From Idiomarina ramblicola (GTDB taxonomy: Bacteria > Pseudomonadota > Gammaproteobacteria > Enterobacterales > Alteromonadaceae), in the NCBI RefSeq assembly GCF_003987255.1, contig NZ_PIQC01000001.1, positions 434,001 to 498,000 of the forward strand: DNA of 64,000 nt. The letters are read 5' to 3'. The translations under genes and the position numbers were made by a program. Shown piece by piece: positions 17,513 through 25,610 of the stretch (its first letter is position 1; each line of letters begins with the position of its first letter). The notes below the pieces were generated by a model. The model worked only from the letters and a program-made list of their open reading frames with translations. It had not been told where the DNA came from and searched no databases.

Positions 17513-18715
17513 ATGGAGAATATGGATAAAGTTGAGCGGCTAACTAATCTTTTAGATAGCACTGAATATCAAGAGATAACAAAGCGAGAAGCGCAATTTA
17601 ATATTTTTGATGCTCTGGGAACGCGCCGACAAGAACTACGTCACTCCGACTTCCTTGCTTTTCTATTAGATCCAACCAAACCTCATGGTTTACAAGACCG
17701 CTTTTTACGAAAGTTTTTAACCTCGACGTTGTCATCGTCTGACAAGCACACTTTTTCAAAGCACTTAAATCCAGTCAATATAAGGCTCGACAACTTAGAC
17801 GAGGTACGTGTTTTCCGAGAAAAACATCGATATGACCTCATGCTGCACTTTCCCGATAAGTGGCTTGTCATAATAGAGAATAAAGTTGGAGCTCAGCTCA
17901 GTAAGAACCAGTTAGAAAATTATCGAGCCAAAGCAGAGACTAATTTTCCAGATATAGAAAGGTATTACCTGTATTTGACTCCCGCAGGCGACAAGCCGAC
18001 AGATGAAGAATGGCAATCAATCTCGTACAGGAAAATTTATGAGTTGATTGATAGTTTTACTAGAGTCGAAACCATTCAGGATAGAACTCTAAACGCATTA
18101 CTTGACTACAACGATTATTTGGAGACTCACGTGCTAGAAGATTCCAAAGTTGCCGATCTTTGCCGAAAAATATATCGAGAGCACCGAGATGCAATCGATT
18201 TAATAGTTAGTCATGCAAATTCGCCCAGAGATCTGCTAAAACAAGCTGTTATTTCTTCATTACAAAATTTGGAAAATAAGGGATTAGTTAAGACTGATAA
18301 CCTGCTAAATGGGATTCCAAGGTTTGCAGATGTTAGATGGGTAAATTCCGTGCCTGAAATTGCGGATGGTGTCACCTGGACAAGCTCTAGAAAAGGTATT
18401 CTTTTCGAATGGGGTTTTGCCAATAATGAGTTACAAGTTGATCTTGTAATAGGCCCGATTGAACGGACATCCCGAGATGATCTTATCAAGTTTTTATGTA
18501 ATAAAAGCTCTAACTACAAAGACTCGGGTGGTAAGCAATACAATCACATCTCCAAAACGTCTATAGTGGCGTTAGATGATATTGAGCAATGGATGGATGA
18601 AAGCGATACAGAAGAGTTTAAAGAAAGCATCGAAGAAAAAATTAAAAAAATACTCAACTCTCACTGTAGTAACCTGCAGGATTTTATTGAATCACGCGGC
18701 TGTAAACAATCATAG
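17513..18715 (+). CDS. PD-(D/E)XK nuclease superfamily protein
   Basis: A 400-aa soluble protein. The N-terminal half has RRQELRHSDFLAFLLDP (about 43-59), typical of PD-(D/E)XK_4-type proteins, and the nuclease core KHRYDLMLHFPDKWLVIIENKVGAQLS (Asp about 109, IENK about 121-124), followed by QLENYRAKAE. The C-terminal part is alpha/beta with no known domain. Such stand-alone nucleases are frequent in defence-rich islands; what this one targets is unknown. Start is supported by AAGGAG six bases upstream. It is a single gene behind its own promoter. Confidence 0.8.
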   Translation: MENMDKVERLTNLLDSTEYQEITKREAQFNIFDALGTRRQELRHSDFLAFLLDPTKPHGLQDRFLRKFLTSTLSSSDKHTFSKHLNPVNIRLDNLDEVRVFREKHRYDLMLHFPDKWLVIIENKVGAQLSKNQLENYRAKAETNFPDIERYYLYLTPAGDKPTDEEWQSISYRKIYELIDSFTRVETIQDRTLNALLDYNDYLETHVLEDSKVADLCRKIYREHRDAIDLIVSHANSPRDLLKQAVISSLQNLENKGLVKTDNLLNGIPRFADVRWVNSVPEIADGVTWTSSRKGILFEWGFANNELQVDLVIGPIERTSRDDLIKFLCNKSSNYKDSGGKQYNHISKTSIVALDDIEQWMDESDTEEFKESIEEKIKKILNSHCSNLQDFIESRGCKQS

Positions 18716-19019
18716 CCTGTACTCATAAGCCATCCGGCGGAAACGAACAAGAGAAAATCTACTTGCAGCAATTCAAGTAGAGTTAAACGAGTTGGAAGCT
18801 GAATAAAACAAAAAATAAAAGGGGACGCTCTCGTCCCCTATCTAACATCGATATAATTGCATTAAACTGTACTAGCTGACTTCGCGTTGACACTCTCATC
18901 TGTACTTTCTTTGTTTGATCATGAACGCGCTCCCTGCGGGCAAATTATACCTCGTTTTGAATATGTCGTTAAAATCACGTAAAGCCCCGCAAACATTCAC
19001 TACATGAGTTCTTAAATCT
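18716..19019. other. Intergenic region with bidirectional terminator
   Basis: No gene seen. It contains a perfect 7-bp GC-rich hairpin, GGGGACG-CTCT-CGTCCCC, at 18,821-18,838, preceded on the plus strand by an A-rich run that becomes a T run on the minus strand. It separates the nuclease gene from the convergent lipoprotein gene. Confidence 0.5.
18821..18838. terminator. GGGGACG/CGTCCCC hairpin
   Basis: 7-bp stem, 4-nt loop, T-rich flank on the minus strand; ends the convergent transcripts of the nuclease (plus) and the lipoprotein pair (minus). Confidence 0.6.
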
Positions 19020-19994
19020 TTACTGTCGTTTTAATACGTAGTAGCCGCGGCCGCGTCTCCAACCCTCTAAGGTATTACCTTCTTTAGTAAAGTTAATAGT
19101 ATCGCCCGAATCATATCCCCATGTGACTAGCGTTTTTGTAAAGTCTAATCCCTTATTTTCAGGCTCTTTTAACACGAAGCCTGGCAAGTTTGAGGTTACT
19201 TCATAAACTGCCTCAAACGTCGACTCGCTATACAAGTCTTTAGGATAGTCGCGCGTATATACAGTTACCTTTGCAACACCAGTTAAGTCGTCAGTGTCCG
19301 GAATGACAACTTTATAGCCAAAAGAAATCCCCCAACGTGAATAGATCTTTCCATCCCATTGGAATGGTACTGAAGTGTCCCATGTCCCGGTTAGTGACTT
19401 TCGCAGTTCCTTCTCGAGCTCTAACTTCTCTTTCCGCTCTTTTTCTAATCGTGCAAGGCGCTCTTTCTCTCGTTTCTCTCTGGCTGCCTCTTGTTTTTCG
19501 ATGGCGTCATTTATTTTGGCAACATATGCAGCTAACTCGTCAGATCCTTTAATCAGGTAAGAGTTATCGTTTAGTCCTGATAAAGTTCGCCCGCGAAGTT
19601 CCGGGATTTCAACCTTCTCGAACGTGATATCCCAAACCCCTTTTTCATTACGCTTGGCCCTCGTGACAACCGAGCCTGATACTTGCTTTCCTGCTTTGTG
19701 AGTGAGTTCCATTACAGGTTTAAAATCAACGCCAGCACCACCAACCCTATCTACCTGCGCGTAAAGGTCTTCAGTGGCTTTTAACGTTACTTCGCTGCGA
19801 GCCTGAACTTCTGGATAAACATCAGTTCCAAGGTTAGTCTCGGCAATTTTATTAATTTCAGATACAACGATGCCACTTTTTAGATCAGATGACATAGTCA
19901 CCTTAATGGCTTCTTCTGAAGGGCCAATATCGCTCCCAAAACAGCCTGAAATGAGTAAAGATAATAGTCCCGAAAGTAAGGCTCTAAGTTTCAT
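19020..19994 (-). CDS. Island lipoprotein with charged stalk (paralogue of 33,066 gene)
   Basis: A 324-aa predicted lipoprotein: signal peptide with lipobox LISGC (Cys18), an N-terminal domain (about 25-155), a highly charged helical stalk (about 165-197, repeats of R/K/E such as REKREKERLARLEKERKEK), and a beta-rich C-terminal domain with many aromatic residues ending in YYVLKRQ. The gene at 33,066-33,959 has the same order and shared blocks (SGCF, PSEE, WDIxFE, LS....Y..KGS). RBS GGAG before ATG. It is read just after the propeller-like gene, 24 bp apart. Function unknown. Confidence 0.8.
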   Translation of the reverse strand: MKLRALLSGLLSLLISGCFGSDIGPSEEAIKVTMSSDLKSGIVVSEINKIAETNLGTDVYPEVQARSEVTLKATEDLYAQVDRVGGAGVDFKPVMELTHKAGKQVSGSVVTRAKRNEKGVWDITFEKVEIPELRGRTLSGLNDNSYLIKGSDELAAYVAKINDAIEKQEAAREKREKERLARLEKERKEKLELEKELRKSLTGTWDTSVPFQWDGKIYSRWGISFGYKVVIPDTDDLTGVAKVTVYTRDYPKDLYSESTFEAVYEVTSNLPGFVLKEPENKGLDFTKTLVTWGYDSGDTINFTKEGNTLEGWRRGRGYYVLKRQ

Positions 19995-20018
19995 GAGTTG
20001 CTCCTAGCTATCATTCTG

Positions 20019-21308
20019 TTATTTACTGCCACTCTCCAATTTCTTCCGCTCAACATAGGAAAAGCTGCTGGCATATGAACGCCCTGAGCGGTACTTCTTA
20101 ACGTTAAGTTCTCGTTCACCGGTAATTAATACTGTCCCGTCATCAAAGAACTCAATATCGCTAATTGTGTCGTCTCCCAAAAAGGTTTTGGTAAGCAATA
20201 CTCCCTCACTGGATAAAGTTACGAAATAAGTTTCTACTTCTGCGCCAAATGCTTCCTGTAATCTCATAGCCCCCGCTATGGTATTCCCCTTATTGTTTTC
20301 GGCTAAATACCTAAAAGATCCTACTTCGCCATCATGTTCAAAGGTCCTAGACCAGAGCATTTCGCCTTTGTAATTGAGTTTGGTTAGCCACATTGAGGCA
20401 TTCTGTTTATCTCCGCGGCTAAAATCTATTGCGGAGCCAGCTACTAAAATATGATTATCCAAGTACTCGACGTGGCTAAGCTGAAGCCGACGCTGCCCCA
20501 ACTCAATATTCGGCATCGAAAAAGTCTGCCATTGCTGCTCTCCCGTGACAGAGAACTTGCTTAAACTTAGGCTTTTCTGTCCAGTTTCTGGGTTGTAGTT
20601 GATCGCGACGCTGTAAAATGAACTGTCTTCTAAGAATTTAAGGTTGCCTATCGCGGTGTCCTCATACAGAGATTCACCGATCATTCGCATGTCGCTGTTA
20701 AACTTTGCCAGCCATGACACTTTTTGTCCTTTATAGGACTTTTTACCAACCGCCATGAATCCATTATCGGGTGTTTCTTTAATGTAATAGACAAAATCTC
20801 CTACACCACCTACCCTTCGTTTCCAAAGCTCTTTACCTTCTTCGTCAATTTTTACCGCATAGTTCTGCATTGAGGTTAAGCCGCCGTGATAACCACTGAC
20901 TAAATAGCTATCATCTTTCATCAGTGAGACGCTGCGCGCCCTATTGGGCTCGGTGGTGGATAAGCTGAAGGGCTTTATCCATAGCGTGTTACCAAAAAAG
21001 TCGACCTTTTGCACAATTAGTTGTTCTATTGGATTACCGCCACGAGTAAAAAGCTTAGTAATTTCCGGCATCTGACTTAACCCAGCCAAAATAACTGACT
21101 GATCGTCGTGGTCTATAGTCATCGCGCTAAACGTACGTAACCCTTCACCACTACCGTATTCTCGCCGCCACTCAAGTGTTTCATTTCCAAATTCGCTAGG
21201 CTCGCTCGACTTTGCAGTATTGCCAAATCCTTGTTGAGCGATGGCGGTCGTTATAGGGAAGCAAAACCAAAGCATTACGATAAAAAAAAGATGACGATTA
21301 AGAGACAT
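20019..21308 (-). CDS. Exported propeller-like protein, unknown
   Basis: A 429-aa protein with signal peptide (to about AIAQQ, residue 25). The mature part has repeated blocks of the form G..LW......, as in GNTLWIKPF, GKELWKRRV, GEQQWQTF and GEMLWSRTF, each followed by a strand such as DNHILVAGS or DDSYLVSGY. This spacing is typical of beta-propellers with W-containing blades (PQQ/WD40-like). It precedes the charged-stalk lipoprotein by 24 bp, so the two form an operon and may act together at the cell envelope. RBS AAGGTGA upstream of the ATG. Confidence 0.75.
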   Translation of the reverse strand: MSLNRHLFFIVMLWFCFPITTAIAQQGFGNTAKSSEPSEFGNETLEWRREYGSGEGLRTFSAMTIDHDDQSVILAGLSQMPEITKLFTRGGNPIEQLIVQKVDFFGNTLWIKPFSLSTTEPNRARSVSLMKDDSYLVSGYHGGLTSMQNYAVKIDEEGKELWKRRVGGVGDFVYYIKETPDNGFMAVGKKSYKGQKVSWLAKFNSDMRMIGESLYEDTAIGNLKFLEDSSFYSVAINYNPETGQKSLSLSKFSVTGEQQWQTFSMPNIELGQRRLQLSHVEYLDNHILVAGSAIDFSRGDKQNASMWLTKLNYKGEMLWSRTFEHDGEVGSFRYLAENNKGNTIAGAMRLQEAFGAEVETYFVTLSSEGVLLTKTFLGDDTISDIEFFDDGTVLITGERELNVKKYRSGRSYASSFSYVERKKLESGSK

Positions 21309-21537
21309 AAAATCACCTTGCTGATCAAATTTTACACAGTCTCTTTTATTGACGTTTTAATTACAAGTTTATGTATGAATTTTTTATATTAATAATCTTA
21401 GCTTTCTTTAATCCTACAAATGCTTAGTACAAAAAATAAGCTCAAGGTTAACCAACCCTGAGCTCACTATTTATAAACCAAGCTCAGCATTAGCTAGCGC
21501 TTATAATCACCTCCAAGCGGTAATATAGTCTCGTCAG
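21309..21537. other. AT-rich intergenic stretch with terminator
   Basis: No gene recognised. It includes a hairpin (AGCTCAAGGTT / AACCCTGAGCT, one mismatch) at about 21,439-21,463 followed on the minus strand by ATTTTTTG, which should terminate the 125-aa/27-aa gene unit. Confidence 0.45.
21427..21463 (-). terminator. Rho-independent terminator
   Basis: About 11-bp stem with one mismatch and a six-T run on the minus strand, downstream of the small membrane-protein gene. Confidence 0.6.
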
Positions 21538-21621
21538 CTAACTCAACTTGCCGGTAGCGACAAAGCGAACTTCACCGGGTCGAGTTTTCACTGCAATAAT
21601 GTTTCTACCTATTCTAGCCAT
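21538..21621 (-). CDS. Possible 27-aa basic microprotein
   Basis: A short frame (MARIGRNIIAVKTRPGEV...) whose ATG lies two bases after the stop of the 125-aa gene, with GAGAGG about ten bases upstream. It would be translationally coupled. Its size makes a chance frame possible; the net-positive composition and tight spacing are the only support. Confidence 0.3.
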   Translation of the reverse strand: MARIGRNIIAVKTRPGEVRFVATGKLS

Positions 21622-21623
21622 TA

Positions 21624-22001
21624 TTAATCCCTCTCCATGACAAGATCGGCATCAATGCTATTACCGCCAGCTAACTTAATTGAAGATCGGCCTTTAATTG
21701 AGTAGTCGTTGTATACCGCGAAAATTAGAGTCGTACTTAACCCAATAGCGACAATCGCGGTGATCAACGTCCCGGTTGATAGTGTACCGATAATACCTGA
21801 ACCCCATCCCAGCGGATTCCAGAAGTTAGTGGCAAACACACCTACTGACCCAATAGCTAAAGCAAAGGCCCCGGACGATGCAGACTTAATTGTTTTCACA
21901 TCAGCCGCAAGTGCACGACTTCTTATTAAGACTGTTTTGTCACAGTGCTCAATTGCTTTTTCCAGTTCGCTCTTGGTATGAACTATCGTTACATCCGACA
22001 T
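21624..22001 (-). CDS. Small two-helix membrane protein, unknown
   Basis: A 125-aa protein: a soluble N-terminal part (MSDVTIVHTKSELEKAIEHCDKTV) followed by two Gly/Ala-rich hydrophobic segments (about 45-60 and 75-95), then a short tail with SIKGRSSIKLAGGNSIDADLV. The Gly-rich helices suggest helix packing or oligomerisation in the membrane. I do not recognise the family. RBS CTAGGAG before the ATG. Confidence 0.65.
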   Translation of the reverse strand: MSDVTIVHTKSELEKAIEHCDKTVLIRSRALAADVKTIKSASSGAFALAIGSVGVFATNFWNPLGWGSGIIGTLSTGTLITAIVAIGLSTTLIFAVYNDYSIKGRSSIKLAGGNSIDADLVMERD

Positions 22002-22114
22002 AATTAATCTCCTAGTGACAGTTAAATAAACGCAGCAATAACTGCCATTCGGTGATATAGGTTTGATTTATTTTCCTTTGGTAGTGAATATCAGCGAACG
22101 CCTACTTCCCCTAA

Positions 22115-22189
22115 CGAGCCATCACCTGGGTAACAGACGAAATTCACGAATGGAGCTTGCAGCGTATTGCGGAACGTGATGACGAGTAA
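22115..22189 (+). pseudogene. AlpA-like C-terminal remnant
   Basis: The frame reads RAITWVTDEIHEWSLQRIAERDDE and stop, matching the wing of AlpA proteins (compare AAWIESEIDEWILQQV of the intact alpA at 16,438). An in-frame TAA lies directly upstream and no start is present, so this is a decayed copy. Confidence 0.55.
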
Positions 22190-22268
22190 CTAAATCAAAG
22201 AAATATCTCGCAGGCCATTACTTGGTCTGCGAATAAAACTGAGACAACTGCTCTTTAAGCTGCTATCA

Positions 22269-22296
22269 ATGACATCAGATTTATCCGTGGCATAAT
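22269..22296 (+). promoter_or_regulatory. Promoter with shared TGACATCA/CCGTGGCATAAT layout (B)
   Basis: -35 ATGACA, 16-bp spacer, -10 CATAAT, with TGACATCA over the -35 and CCGTGG before the -10, as at 17,430. It lies 28 bp before the start of the 214-aa lipoprotein gene. Confidence 0.55.
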
Positions 22297-22324
22297 GATT
22301 CTCTGCTTATAAAAAGGAGTTTAT

Positions 22325-22969
22325 ATGTTTTACCGTTATACAAAAGCCGCTTTCATATTTTTTACCATCATAGGACTTTCAGGCTGCGCTTCTTATCTGC
22401 CCTACGAGCAACAAATTCCCAAAACCAATTACGAAAATAATAAGACTATCCTAGTTTCAGTCGTAGATAACCGTTTCCCTAACTCCGAGCAATCTAATAA
22501 CTTTATTGGTGTTTACCGTCAGGCGTTTGGAATTCCTGTCGACCAGTATGTATCAGATATTTCCCCTAAAGAACCGAATGCAGAGCTTGCCTTCTTTTTA
22601 GAAAGACGCTTAATCGATGGCCTTTCAAGTGGTGGGATGAAAGGAATTATAGCCAAAATTAATAATGTTCCAAGCGACGACGAAAGTGAAAATAAGCTCA
22701 ATAAATCATTGGCATCCAGATGGCTGCTCATAGAGCTACAAAACTGGTATTTCAGTACTGATATGCATTTTGTCACAAGCTTTAATTTTGACACTGCTTA
22801 TACAGTCTATGTATACGACGAAGTTGAAGGGTTAATTTTCAAAAAGTCCTTCAAGAAGCGTCAGGTGATTAAAGAAACCTCAGAGCGACACAATGATATT
22901 TTACGAGCTTATAGAGATAAGCTCTCGGAAATATTAAATGAAAAATCGATAAAAGAAGCGTTGCTTTAG
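22325..22969 (+). CDS. Predicted lipoprotein, unknown
   Basis: A 214-aa protein with signal peptide and lipobox IGLSGCAS (Cys22). The mature part is a single alpha/beta domain with VVDNR, ERRLIDGLSSGG and WLLIELQNWYFSTD blocks, which recalls small outer-membrane lipoproteins of the YajG type, though I cannot confirm that. AAAAAGGAG lies upstream of the ATG. It has its own promoter sharing motifs with the nuclease gene. Confidence 0.72.
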   Translation: MFYRYTKAAFIFFTIIGLSGCASYLPYEQQIPKTNYENNKTILVSVVDNRFPNSEQSNNFIGVYRQAFGIPVDQYVSDISPKEPNAELAFFLERRLIDGLSSGGMKGIIAKINNVPSDDESENKLNKSLASRWLLIELQNWYFSTDMHFVTSFNFDTAYTVYVYDEVEGLIFKKSFKKRQVIKETSERHNDILRAYRDKLSEILNEKSIKEALL

Positions 22970-23053
22970 ACTTCCCTTTGATCCCTATTCGTTAAACGAT
23001 AAACGACATTAAAGGCAAAGGCTACGAGCTTAATGATGATTAATTCTCGTTAA

Positions 23054-23281
23054 TTAACCAGCAAGGTAGCCTTCAGCCTTAACCCAAAGCTCAGATGGCT
23101 TGCACTTGAGGGTTGTAGCTATTTTCTCAACTGAGGTAACAGAGGGGTTTGCTGCGCCCCGCTCAACTCGTGAAATAAACGAGCGAGCCATTTCAGCCCC
23201 ATTCGCTAATTCTTCTTGGGACATGTCATTTTCAACACGCTTTATTTTTACGGCCTTACCAAACGCAGTTTTAATGTCCAT
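23054..23281 (-). CDS. XRE-family HTH regulator
   Basis: A 75-aa single-domain protein with a complete helix-turn-helix: MSQEELANGAEMARSFISRVERGAANPSVTSVEKIATTLKC. Small XRE proteins of this type repress their own operon and neighbours on mobile elements. TGACATCA lies 32 bp upstream on the minus strand (23,313-23,320), the same octamer as in the promoters at 17,430 and 22,269, so it is the best candidate to bind that sequence (inference). Confidence 0.85.
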   Translation of the reverse strand: MDIKTAFGKAVKIKRVENDMSQEELANGAEMARSFISRVERGAANPSVTSVEKIATTLKCKPSELWVKAEGYLAG

Positions 23282-23312
23282 AGCGGCATCACATTGAGAA
23301 AAGATATATAAA

Positions 23313-23320
23313 TGATGTCA
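23313..23320 (-). promoter_or_regulatory. TGACATCA motif before the XRE gene
   Basis: Same octamer as at 17,293, 17,431 and 22,270; all four are intergenic and within 6 kb. Possible operator of the XRE protein. Confidence 0.4.
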
Positions 23321-23418
23321 GTCTATGGACAATCGCTACACGCTCGATAAAATACCCATTGACTCATATAGTGATCATTGAGATTCTTTTAGGCACATAT
23401 TTAAAAAGGAGCGTGTAA

Positions 23419-23586
23419 ATGTCTAAAGTAAAATGTCCAGAATGTCGCGGTAAGGGCGAAATTCCATGTCCCCTCGAATACGGTGGTAGTCGCCATCCTG
23501 ATAGTTGCCCCACTTGCGGCGGTGACCCTCAGTTCAGAATGGAATGCAATTACTGCGAAGGTGAGGGCAAGATCGACGACGAGTAA
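23419..23586 (+). CDS. 55-aa zinc-finger-like protein (DnaJ-type CxxC repeats)
   Basis: A short frame from an ATG with AAGGAG nine bases upstream. The sequence starts MSKVKCPECRGKGEIPC and continues SCPTCGGD...CNYCEGEGKI, giving four CxxC-like pairs in the CxxCxGxG style of the DnaJ zinc domain. It probably binds one or two zinc ions and mediates protein or nucleic-acid contacts. It is the first of three closely spaced genes ending with the large lipoprotein. Confidence 0.75.
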   Translation: MSKVKCPECRGKGEIPCPLEYGGSRHPDSCPTCGGDPQFRMECNYCEGEGKIDDE

Positions 23587-23633
23587 TGGATTACGCGGAG
23601 CCACATGCTCCGCTTTCATTTGAGGGCAACGCC

Positions 23634-23876
23634 ATGGGATTTTGGGATAAAGCTTGGGACATCAGTAAGAAAGTCGTCGCAGAAGTCACTGATCAAGCAC
23701 AAGAAACTAACGAAAACTATAAGAAGCTTAAAGGAGCGAGTGATAACGAACTCCTGAAAATAGTACATACGAGTTCACTTTCCGCAAAATACGATCAAAA
23801 AGCTAAAACAGTAGCTCGTTCAATGTTAAAAGCACGAGGTTATGACGACGAGAAAATCCGTCAGAACAAAGTGTAA
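23634..23876 (+). CDS. Small helical protein, unknown
   Basis: 80 aa from the ATG at 23,634 (MGFWDKAWDISKKVV), with GAGGG eight bases upstream. It is highly charged and helical (VTDQAQETNENYKKLKGASDNELLKI) without signal peptide. The C-terminal part (SAKYDQKAKTVARSMLKARGYDDEKI) resembles small proteins often found in islands, but I cannot name a family. 47 bp after the zinc-finger gene and 22 bp before the lipoprotein gene. Confidence 0.65.
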   Translation: MGFWDKAWDISKKVVAEVTDQAQETNENYKKLKGASDNELLKIVHTSSLSAKYDQKAKTVARSMLKARGYDDEKIRQNKV

Positions 23877-23898
23877 GCTAATCAAGGATAAGATTAAT

Positions 23899-25410
23899 AT
23901 GAAAGTAGCAAATCTCACTGTAATTTTATTAACGCTATTTACACTGTCAGCATGCGGCGGTGGTTCTGATTCAGAAACAGGTACTACTACTCCACCTCCT
24001 ACAGGTGGTGGTAACGATGGTGGTGACGATAACGATGGTGATGGTGGTACTGGTGTAACCATCAGTGGCAAAGTCATCGATGGGTATGTTGTTGGTGCGA
24101 CAGTATTTCTCGATATCAACGGCAACGGTCAACTGGATGCTGGTGAACCTAGCGGTAAGTCTAAAGAAGGTGGTGAATACGCCGTCGATATGTCAGACGT
24201 AGACGAAAGTGTTCAGGAGTGTCTTGCCTTTGCACCTGTTGTTGTTGATGTACCAGTTGGTGCTATCGATGAGGATCTGGGTGAAGTGGAAGAAGCCTAC
24301 ACCATGACTATCCCACCACTTAACGAAGATGCGTTTGATGAAGCACACATCACCCCATTGACTTCAGTCTTATGGGAAACCTTCCAGAATGACTTTGCTA
24401 TAGAGGACGGTATCGAAGATCCGGTACTTGCCTGTGAACGCCTACTGGAAAACAACGAACTGATCTCTCAGTTCAAAGACCGCTTAGATCGTACCCTGGT
24501 CAAAATGACTGAAGACTACAATATCTCTGAAGAAACCATCTACGGTGACTTTGTAGAAAGTGGCGACACTGAAGCTTATGACCTTGCACAAACGATCGTG
24601 AAAGGTTTAAAGATGTCACTTGCTGAAACCAAAGCCATTATGGATGAAAGTCCTAATGCTGTACCACAAATCAGCTATCTGAAAGAAGATGGTCAATGGG
24701 TACGTGATGAGTACGTCTACATGCCAGCAAGAGAAGTGTCATCAGATCAATGGTCTGCTGATGCCCGTGTTAGCGCTAAGACTGAAGTAGTCAGTGATGA
24801 CTTTGAACAACGTTTCGAAACCATCTGGGTATACAACCGCCGTTCATCTTTCAAGAACATCGATGAAGCCCAGGCTCAAGTCTCTTATTACGAGGAGACT
24901 TGTAATATGGCTGACCATTTCGAATGGACAGGTGATCGTGATGCCGCTCAAACTCAAGTCATTGAAGTTGTTAACAACAGCGACAGCTGCTTAGGTTTCC
25001 GTTCTAAGATGATCACTGTGCATAACTATACAGACACAAACGATCAATTAGGTGAAATGTACAGCTACATGATCAACTACGAATTTGATGCTGCTGCGTA
25101 TCCACTATTCGACTACATGGAAGACTTCTATACTCGTAAAGAGTCTCTGAATATCGACTCTATCGTGTCAGATGCAACCTCATACGAGTTCAGCATGAGT
25201 CAGGATTATGATGCAGCTCAGTTGATGGAAACGTTTGCTATGGTTGAAACTCGTACTCGCGAGATGGATGGTGAAAACTTAGTTGATACCCGTCGTACAT
25301 ACTCAAGTGAAGACGGTGCTAGCTGGGAACGTCGCACGACTTACCCCGATGGTACTTATAATGATGAGTGTAAAGACGTCGGTGAAACCGAGTGGTCTGC
25401 TTGTGAATAA
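23899..25410 (+). CDS. Large acidic lipoprotein with Gly/Asp linker
   Basis: 503 aa from the ATG at 23,899. Signal peptide with lipobox LSACGGG (Cys18), then a low-complexity linker of Thr, Pro, Gly and Asp (about 22-52), then a carboxypeptidase-regulatory/SdrD-B-like module (VTISGKVIDGYVVGATVFLDINGNGQLD, about 53-80) whose DxNGNGxxD loop looks calcium-binding, and a long acidic C-terminal region with scattered Cys. Such lipoproteins are common outer-membrane surface proteins of Alteromonadales. I prefer this start because the frame upstream overlaps the preceding gene. Codon use is rich in T-ending third bases, unlike its neighbours. Confidence 0.78.
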   Translation: MKVANLTVILLTLFTLSACGGGSDSETGTTTPPPTGGGNDGGDDNDGDGGTGVTISGKVIDGYVVGATVFLDINGNGQLDAGEPSGKSKEGGEYAVDMSDVDESVQECLAFAPVVVDVPVGAIDEDLGEVEEAYTMTIPPLNEDAFDEAHITPLTSVLWETFQNDFAIEDGIEDPVLACERLLENNELISQFKDRLDRTLVKMTEDYNISEETIYGDFVESGDTEAYDLAQTIVKGLKMSLAETKAIMDESPNAVPQISYLKEDGQWVRDEYVYMPAREVSSDQWSADARVSAKTEVVSDDFEQRFETIWVYNRRSSFKNIDEAQAQVSYYEETCNMADHFEWTGDRDAAQTQVIEVVNNSDSCLGFRSKMITVHNYTDTNDQLGEMYSYMINYEFDAAAYPLFDYMEDFYTRKESLNIDSIVSDATSYEFSMSQDYDAAQLMETFAMVETRTREMDGENLVDTRRTYSSEDGASWERRTTYPDGTYNDECKDVGETEWSACE

Positions 25411-25425
25411 TTAGTCACTTACCTA

Positions 25426-25454
25426 AGGCGGCAAGTACCTTGCCGCCTCTTCTA
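25426..25454 (+). terminator. Rho-independent terminator
   Basis: Perfect 10-bp stem AGGCGGCAAG / CTTGCCGCCT with a TAC loop, followed by a pyrimidine-rich tail, 16 bp after the large lipoprotein stop. Confidence 0.7.
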
Positions 25455-25610
25455 TTAGAAGCTCCTTTCTTATAGGAAGGTAATTTATTTCCTTCTCTTT
25501 TAAACCGGGCGTAAAGCCCATCACGACTAGAAAACTGTAAAAACCACTTGTGAAATTTATGTTAAAAGTGTAGAAACTGATACAAACAAAATCTAATTGT
25601 AGAGTTCATA

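Larger units (their letters stand above)
22002..22324. other. Intergenic region with alpA remnant and promoter
   Basis: Holds a 24-codon AlpA-like remnant (22,115-22,189) and the second TGACATCA/CCGTGGCATAAT promoter (22,269-22,296). Nothing else recognised. Confidence 0.5.
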
